Made by a program: the position numbers and the translations under genes
The notes under the pieces: generated by a model
The model's database searches: none
Seen by the model: only the letters and a program-made list of their open reading frames with translations
Told to the model about the DNA's origin: nothing
Assembly (NCBI GenBank): GCA_026770595.1
Contig: MU634387.1
Span: 1 to 12,727, forward strand
Source of the DNA: Ochromonadaceae sp. CCMP2298
Lineage: Eukaryota > Sar > Synurophyceae > Ochromonadales > Ochromonadaceae
Reading direction: 5' to 3'
DNA length: 12,727 bases
Shown: positions 7,880 through 12,727 of the stretch, piece after piece
Numbering within the stretch: the stretch's first letter is position 1
How the letters are laid out: every line of letters starts with the position of its first letter

Positions 7880-7980
7880 AAATACGGTTTTCTGAAAGAT
7901 CAAAAAGGGGAGATCCGCGAGTGAAAACGCCTCCCGTTACGAGCGGAGAGGGAACCCTAAGCAAATTCCCTACCAATTAG

Positions 7981-8310
7981 TATGTACTCCGAGTCGCAAA
8001 GCCACACATTTCCGGGTGACCGGTTTTGCCCAGGTTTTGTTTCTCGAATCAGAGTTCTGCTGATTGTGAGGGCGCAGCCTGCAGCGCTGATTGCGCGTGC
8101 TGTCCCTCGTTGCTCAAGGATCGGCAGATCTTTGAAGTGTTTCGAGGGTCAGCATCGCTTTATCTTGTTTATAGCGTTCCTAGTATGTTGGCTCTTTCGT
8201 GTCTTGACACCGCTCGCGCACATTGCCGAGCACCTTCCCGCGTATTTAATTCAGTCCAGACTCGTGGCAACACGTTTCCAGGTTCATTATTAGAAAGAAG
8301 CATCAAGTAA
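7981..8310 (+). other. Leader region of the A/B/C block
   Basis: The base composition rises in GC here relative to the mobile DNA. A frame at 8026-8310 is open and in phase with ORF A, but is Cys/Ser-rich, lacks a good start and ends at TAA 8308-8310. It could be a leader, an upstream exon or chance. No TATA box or clear splice acceptor stands out. Confidence 0.3.
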
Positions 8311-9603
8311 ATAGCGCAGTATAGCACCGCAGTCCTGCCCAGTATCCAGCTCGTTTCAGTCCGGCCCAGTACCCAGCTCGTTCCAGATTTTCAGTTTTCT
8401 CAGTCTCTTCGCATCAGCATCATTGGCAAGGATTCACGAGACAAGCGCGACAAGCAGGCGAAGTCAACAAGAACAACTTCGAAGCCTGCTCAATCAGATT
8501 CGTCTCTCGCACGTGGCCGCCAGAGAGAGGATGAGGAGGCATGCAACTTGTTCGTTAAGTTTGGGATCCCAGTCGTCGACCCTCGCGCGCCCGACGTTGT
8601 GTTGTCCCAACTCTCGGCACAGTTAGCTTCCGACAGTAGCCCCACCTCCCACAAGTCGCGTCGACATAACGGCAATAGGCGTAGCCCCCCAGATCGTAGT
8701 GTCACACGCTTCCAGGAGTCTCAAGGTTCTCAGGGGGAGGAGTCTACACACCACAGCCATAGCGAGTCCGGCACGGTAAAGGCGCGCCAGACATCCGACA
8801 GGGTGCGGAGGGGCAGGATCTCCCGTCGAGAGATGGGTAAGGATACTGCCCCTGCCGTAGTCCACGACCAAGAACTCCAGCTGGATGACATCATGCAGTT
8901 CTCGGAGGGGGACGAGGAGGACCAGCAACAACATAGTATTCATAGCACTATCCGCAAGCGACCCCGCATCATTCAGTCTGCCTCTGGCAGTGAATACGAA
9001 CTTTCACAAGGGGAAGGGGTTGCTCAGGGGGAGGTGCAGGAGAGGACAAGAGAGGGCGGGGGTATGCGGGCGGTTGCCCCCCAGACGCAGTTCCACGCTG
9101 ACTTTCATTGAAAGCAGTTCGACCTTCAGATATCCCGTAAACTGAAGGGGCCAGTGGTGACTCCGTCGGGGGCAATCAGTGAGGACGATTTGTTAACATC
9201 AGAGGATGATGAGAACAATCGCCGCCCTAAGATCAAACCCTCTGTCGCAGTACCCAGCCCAGTCGAGAAACAACAGGACCCGGACCTCATTGCCCTCGCT
9301 CTCGCCGGTGCTGACAACTTGTGGGTCACACTGGCTGAGAGCGATGGAGCACTCTGTACTCGGATTCGTGCCCTCGTGCTAGATGCAGTCAAGCACAAGG
9401 GCGGCAGTAAGCAGAGATGGGCTCTGGTTTGTTATGCGCGAGCAATGACCAACTCGATGCTCTATCGTACCACCCCCACTGCCGAGCTCGAAACAAATAT
9501 GGTGTCTCTGGTGGAGTGGCTATCCCATGCGAGGGAGCACCCAGAGCACCACCGTATGGGGGGGAAGGCTCAGTGGAGTTCCCCTTCCACAACATCCCAC
9601 TGA
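8311..9603 (+). pseudogene. ORF A: disordered protein with basic and acidic patches, interrupted by TGA
   Basis: One frame is open from the TAA at 8308 to TGA 9601-9603, broken only by TGA 9109-9111. There is no in-frame ATG before about 8833, so the true start is unseen (spliced exon, non-AUG start or loss). Clear protein character begins around 8420: basic Ser/Arg/Lys-rich segments (KSRRHNGNRRSPPDR, RVRRGRISRRE, IRKRPRII) alternate with acidic ones (DDIMQFSEGDEEDQQQ, SEDDLLTSEDDENN), suggesting a nuclear, disordered N-terminal region. After about 9290 it becomes a helical, folded-looking segment (IALALAGADNLWVTLAE, RWALVCYARAMTNSMLYR). The last 13 codons after the G run at 9558-9564 look out of frame, and the ORF B frame takes over there. 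I recognise no family. Confidence 0.5.
8332..8385 (+). repeat. 27-base tandem duplication, in phase with ORF A
   Basis: GTCCTGCCCAGTATCCAGCT at 8332 recurs as GTCCGGCCCAGTACCCAGCT at 8359, each followed by CGTTYCA. The unit is nine codons long. In the ORF A frame it encodes two VxPSxQLVx blocks. Confidence 0.8.
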
Positions 9604-9608
9604 CGGGC

Positions 9609-10844
9609 ATGACTCTAATGACACTCGCGTTGTTGAGCCCCAGCCAGCTCGTGGACTACCTGGCCGTCAACAACATCCCGGAGGAGTGGATACCATGGCA
9701 GTTGGCCTGTGGGAGTAATCCAACCTCTTTCAAGCCAGCCGATAACCCCCTCACGTGGCTGCGTACAGTCCGTGCGGTGCGGAAAAAGGCAGCGAATATA
9801 TTTCGCAGGGAAACGTCCCCATTCGCCGCATACCTACTCGCAGAGTCTTTCGGGGGAGGGAATAAGGGCATTCACCCTGGGGATGTCATCATCCTAGTGA
9901 ACGCAGTGGAGCCTGACACGTTCCCGGCGTGGGATGTCGACGTCGCTGAGGACCCACGCGACGATCACCCCGCAGTATCGTATCTCCGTAATATGGTCGC
10001 TGCCGGGCACGCTTACAACCTCTTCTGCCAGGCGTTCCACAGGTGCTACTTCTTCTCTCCGTGGATAGAGTTCGTGTCAACGTGGATGGATGCACAGCGA
10101 CCCACCTCGGCGGAGCCTGACCTTATCGGCAAGTATAACAGGTGGATACATGAAAGGTGGCACTCTATCGCAGAGGCCATTGTCAAGAGATCCCGTGATG
10201 AGCACAGCCATCACCTCAGTATCGGGGATATCATACTCTGTGAACTCCCTGACGCCATGTACTACTTCTATGGGCACAACATGCACCTGCAGCGCCTGTT
10301 CCCTCAGTTTTTACTGAGTGAACGCATCTACATGGTGCACATGGTCATTACGGTCTTCCTGCTCCGAGAGCTAAATGAAGGAGCAGTCAGTCTCGCTGTA
10401 CTAGTGTTCATGTCGCAGTGGGCGGGATGTGCCCCACACCCAGAGCTCTCCTCAGCCCTCGATCTGGCGGATAAGATCACCCAGCACCACGTCGTTGTAG
10501 CCCCAGAGTCCGACCTCATCAGCCGTAGCCCTCTATGGACCTTCGTCATGCCCACTCGGGATGCCCACTTCGTCCGCACGGAGGGATACAACGAGTGGGC
10601 AAAAGCCAAACGCAACCTACCCCACGGCGACTATATGACCTTAGTACATGTTGCAGATACCCGCCTAGACGCGTTCCCTGACTCGGATACCACGCAGATA
10701 TTCCCAGAGTGCTCTGTCTGGCACGGCCACCGCATCTATGCGGATGGCATACATCTTCCACCCCCTGCGACGTCACACGTGTACGCGGCACTACTCCGTG
10801 TACATACGTGGTATGCAGACCCGGAGCAGGCTGACCGCCTGTAG
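9609..10844 (+). CDS. ORF B: globular, probably helical protein of unknown family
   Basis: The frame gives 411 residues from the ATG at 9609, five bases after the TGA of ORF A, to TAG 10842-10844. The same frame already looks coding from about 9564 (VEFPFHNIPLTGM), so ATG 9609 may not be the biological start; a -1 shift from ORF A at the seven-G run would feed into it. The sequence is rich in Trp, Tyr, Met and His, with amphipathic helical stretches (PSQLVDYLAVNNIPEEWIPW, HAYNLFCQAFHRCYFFSPWI, MYYFYGHNMHLQRLFPQFLL, YMVHMVITVFLLRELNEGAV). I see no catalytic motif, zinc finger, Walker motif, signal peptide or clear membrane anchor. The size and position after a charged disordered leader are reminiscent of a structural Gag-like protein, but no sequence motif supports that. 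Confidence 0.65.
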   Translation: MTLMTLALLSPSQLVDYLAVNNIPEEWIPWQLACGSNPTSFKPADNPLTWLRTVRAVRKKAANIFRRETSPFAAYLLAESFGGGNKGIHPGDVIILVNAVEPDTFPAWDVDVAEDPRDDHPAVSYLRNMVAAGHAYNLFCQAFHRCYFFSPWIEFVSTWMDAQRPTSAEPDLIGKYNRWIHERWHSIAEAIVKRSRDEHSHHLSIGDIILCELPDAMYYFYGHNMHLQRLFPQFLLSERIYMVHMVITVFLLRELNEGAVSLAVLVFMSQWAGCAPHPELSSALDLADKITQHHVVVAPESDLISRSPLWTFVMPTRDAHFVRTEGYNEWAKAKRNLPHGDYMTLVHVADTRLDAFPDSDTTQIFPECSVWHGHRIYADGIHLPPPATSHVYAALLRVHTWYADPEQADRL

Positions 10845-11063
10845 CGCCGTGCCACCACGTGCGCCAACGGCAACTCGAAGCTCAGTGCCATCGAGGCAAC
10901 CAGACGCACTGCGATGGCACCTCTGCTGCGGCAGGTGCACCTACACCTACGAGGTGACCTACCCCTTCGCGGGCCCGTCGGAGCGCCCCCGGTTGCACTA
11001 GCGGTGCGCAGTAACAACTCGCTCGCACAAGCGATATAGAGTAGCAGGCCTTTCAATTTCGTC
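10845..11063 (+). other. Spacer between ORFs B and C, open in the B/C frame except TAG 11037
   Basis: After the B stop, 64 codons in the same frame run to TAG 11037-11039, then eight more to the ORF C ATG at 11064. A second frame (about 10846-11001) gives a plausible tail ending in CCGRCTYTYEVTYPFAGP before TAG. At this GC content a 64-codon open run is not rare, so coding cannot be claimed. It may hold an alternative B C terminus after a frame change. Confidence 0.35.
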
Positions 11064-12671
11064 ATGCGCAAGGGCCCCACTCCAACTGAAGCACACACCA
11101 TCACAGCAGCTGACTTTGCAGCAGCTGCGGCAGCAGCACAGCAGTCGCCGGCCCAGAGTATTGAGGCTGAGGGCCAGGCTATGGGTGCCGACGACGACCA
11201 GCTCCAGGGGGACGACGGGGGGGAAGTATCGGTTAAGGCAGAGGAGACAGGCTCGGGCACTGCCCACAACTCTACTAACGCCACTCCCACAGCCAGCGAC
11301 GATGATGAACAACCCACTCAGCGTCAGCCCCAACTTACGCCCCCAACGCCAGCAGTAGCACCGCCTTCATCGGGTGACAAGGCTAGTACGGCAGACAACC
11401 CGTCGTTTCAGGCAGACCCCCAACCCGCGCACAACCCAGATGGAGACACCAGGCCCCGCGGGGCACAGTCTCATGGGGTGTCAGGCTCTCCGATGCAGGA
11501 CATTTATCAGCGCCACAACGACCGCATCGAGGAACTGCGCAACAACACCAAGGCGCTGCAGTTCGCGGTCTCTGAGTCCCTCAAAGAGGCTGCTCGCCTA
11601 CGGGAGGAGGCAACAGAGACAGCGCACTTACAGAGCGCGCGCGATGAACAGCAGCGTCGCATTAGTGAGGGAGCCGACGAGAGGCACCAGGCATCAGCAC
11701 AGTCGATGCAGCTGCTACTCACCAGTATGCAGCAGCTTCGGGACGATACAGCAGCACAAAACAGCAGACACAAAGCTGACCTGGCTACAATGCGTCAGGT
11801 CGCTGCGGAACTTGCATCGACCACTGACCGAAAGCATTCGGAGTCTCTCGCAGCGGTAACAACCAAGGCATCGCACATGGTCATGGAGGCCCAGCGACTA
11901 GCGAAGTCCCAGCGCGAGGCACTGACCGAACATGAGCACAACCCGCACCCCGGTAGCAGTCGCCGCGCCCCACCCGCTGAACAACAGAGCCACAACCAGA
12001 GCGACCCCCACAGCAGCAAGGCACAGCCCTCCAACCACAACGTGTTCGGCTCACACCGTGCGGAGGAGGAAATAGCCCTGGGGCTTGGCGTGCGCAAGCT
12101 GTACCGGGGTCCTACTGCAGAGGAGTGGATGGGGGATGATGGTGTTACGGTGTGTGTCGACCCCAAAAACCCACCTCCCCCATACCTCCTCGCATATGGT
12201 TTCGATGGTCTACCCCCCCCGCTAGGCTCCTTCCACATACCTTCTACGGCGGAGAGGGGGATCAACTCGACCCACGGCACCATGCGTACTACTGGGGGTG
12301 AAATGGTAAACACCCCCGTGGCAGTATCTACGCGCCCAGAGGTAGCGGTGTTTCTGGATATGCATGCGCGACTTCGCGCGTATACCTATCCAGCAACACC
12401 AGCAAGGGGCACACGCATAATGGTATGCCAGACGGTAAAAGGCTACCAAACCCATTGCTCGACACCTCCGCTCACATTTGCCAAGTGGGCACAGTGCGCC
12501 GTAGCCTCCTACACCCTCGATTTCATTTCCGCTGACCCCCACGGAGTCATGATTCTATCCGCACCCCATATCCACGTGGCTAAGGTGGGGGTCGTCTGGC
12601 CGGAGCAGTTCCAATGGCTGGCTCCCAGCACGTATCTCCCTACCTTCATTTCGATCCTAGACATCGCTTGA
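11064..12671 (+). CDS. ORF C: disordered N terminus, long coiled coil, globular C-terminal domain
   Basis: The frame gives 535 residues from ATG 11064 to TGA 12669-12671, in the same frame as ORF B. Residues 1-140 are disordered and acidic, with an Ala run (19-25) and Asp-rich and Pro/Gln-rich stretches. Residues about 145-290 form a long charged coiled coil (DRIEELRNNTKALQ, SLKEAARLREEATE, MRQVAAELASTTDRKHSES). A hydrophilic Gln/His/Ser linker (291-330) precedes a folded-looking domain (335-535) with EEEIALGLGVRKLYRGP, PPPPYLLAYGFDGLPPP, RPEVAVFLDMHARLRAY and HVAKVGVVWPEQFQW. No family is recognised. The layout suits an oligomeric structural or scaffolding protein; that is inference. The start is the first ATG after the in-frame TAG at 11037. 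Confidence 0.65.
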   Translation: MRKGPTPTEAHTITAADFAAAAAAAQQSPAQSIEAEGQAMGADDDQLQGDDGGEVSVKAEETGSGTAHNSTNATPTASDDDEQPTQRQPQLTPPTPAVAPPSSGDKASTADNPSFQADPQPAHNPDGDTRPRGAQSHGVSGSPMQDIYQRHNDRIEELRNNTKALQFAVSESLKEAARLREEATETAHLQSARDEQQRRISEGADERHQASAQSMQLLLTSMQQLRDDTAAQNSRHKADLATMRQVAAELASTTDRKHSESLAAVTTKASHMVMEAQRLAKSQREALTEHEHNPHPGSSRRAPPAEQQSHNQSDPHSSKAQPSNHNVFGSHRAEEEIALGLGVRKLYRGPTAEEWMGDDGVTVCVDPKNPPPPYLLAYGFDGLPPPLGSFHIPSTAERGINSTHGTMRTTGGEMVNTPVAVSTRPEVAVFLDMHARLRAYTYPATPARGTRIMVCQTVKGYQTHCSTPPLTFAKWAQCAVASYTLDFISADPHGVMILSAPHIHVAKVGVVWPEQFQWLAPSTYLPTFISILDIA

Positions 12672-12727
12672 GAGAAGCACACCGGCGGTGCGGGTGGTGG
12701 AGATGGGGACGATGAGGAGTCCCGGGG
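12672..12727 (+). other. Frame stays open and protein-like after the ORF C stop
   Basis: Read in the ORF C frame, the bases after the TGA give EKHTGGAGGGDGDDEESR, a Gly/Asp-rich acidic stretch much like the disordered parts of ORFs A and C, running to the window edge. It could be the start of another ORF, a further exon, or coding sequence past a readthrough or mutated stop. Confidence 0.3.

Larger units (their letters stand above)
7176..7980. other. Probable body of the second Helitron, no gene recognised
   Basis: The stretch is AT-rich, with a T9-10 run near 7670, a 17-base tandem repeat (CCCAACAAYAATTC) near 7596-7628 and two hairpins near 7775-7880. Short overlapping frames on both strands at 7743-7980 follow the hairpins and look non-coding. 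The element's 5' end should read TC after a host A on the minus strand. One candidate is near 7910 (GGA then TCTCCCC), but it is not distinctive. Confidence 0.4.

Noticed and set aside
8423-8626. Alternative frame opposite the ORF A frame (basic, Gln/Arg-rich)
   Set aside because: It is plausible in composition but ends at 8626, whereas the ORF A frame continues into the rest of the block.
10736-11333. Long minus-strand ORFs over B-C
   Set aside because: They are Ser/Ala/Cys/Arg-rich mirror frames of GC-rich plus-strand coding sequence.
1-12727. CRISPR array, rRNA or bacterial operon
   Set aside because: There are no regularly spaced direct repeats with unique spacers, no rRNA-like sequence and no Shine-Dalgarno-led gene clusters; introns and Helitron ends indicate a eukaryote.

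Overview
The window is nuclear-type DNA from a eukaryote. It has GT-AG introns with strong GTAAG donors, a KCTD-type BTB protein, abundant microsatellites and a Helitron with introns in its gene. No operon structure, bacterial gene or rRNA is visible. A repeat-rich protist or alga fits, but nothing in the sequence names the organism.

Left third (1-3940), host-like. The start of an acidic, Lys/Glu-rich protein gene lies on the minus strand at 1-309, runs off the left edge and is broken at a run of ten G. An AT-rich spacer and a C-rich, telomere-like tract follow. The best-supported gene of the window is next: a 343-residue coiled-coil plus BTB (KCTD-type) protein at 1199-2230, minus strand. 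About 1.7 kb without a convincing gene separates it from the next element; it holds CAG/CTG runs, a degenerate TGTGTTATG array and short tandem duplications.

Middle (3942-about 8000), mobile DNA. A Helitron can be bounded to the base at 3942-7151 on the minus strand: 5' TCTCTATAAG at one end, and a small hairpin followed by CTAG and a host T at the other. It carries the C-terminal part of a PIF1-type Helitron helicase joined to exons I do not recognise. The coding sequence is damaged by two in-frame TAG codons and a frame change, and no Rep domain or helicase Walker motifs are seen. A second Helitron 3' end abuts it directly at 7152-7175, so at least two elements lie head to tail. The second element's 5' end was not located.

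Right third (about 8310-12727), GC-rich. A co-directional plus-strand block of three long reading frames (A, B, C) matches no family I recognise. A is disordered, with alternating basic and acidic patches; B is a roughly 410-residue globular, probably helical protein; C is disordered, then a long coiled coil, then a globular C-terminal domain. A enters B through a -1 frame change at a run of seven G. B and C share one frame with only two TAG codons between them, and the frame after C's TGA still looks protein-like. This may be one large interrupted gene or an unknown multi-ORF element, and it is the best candidate here for something undescribed. No reverse transcriptase, integrase, transposase or capsid signature was recognised in it.
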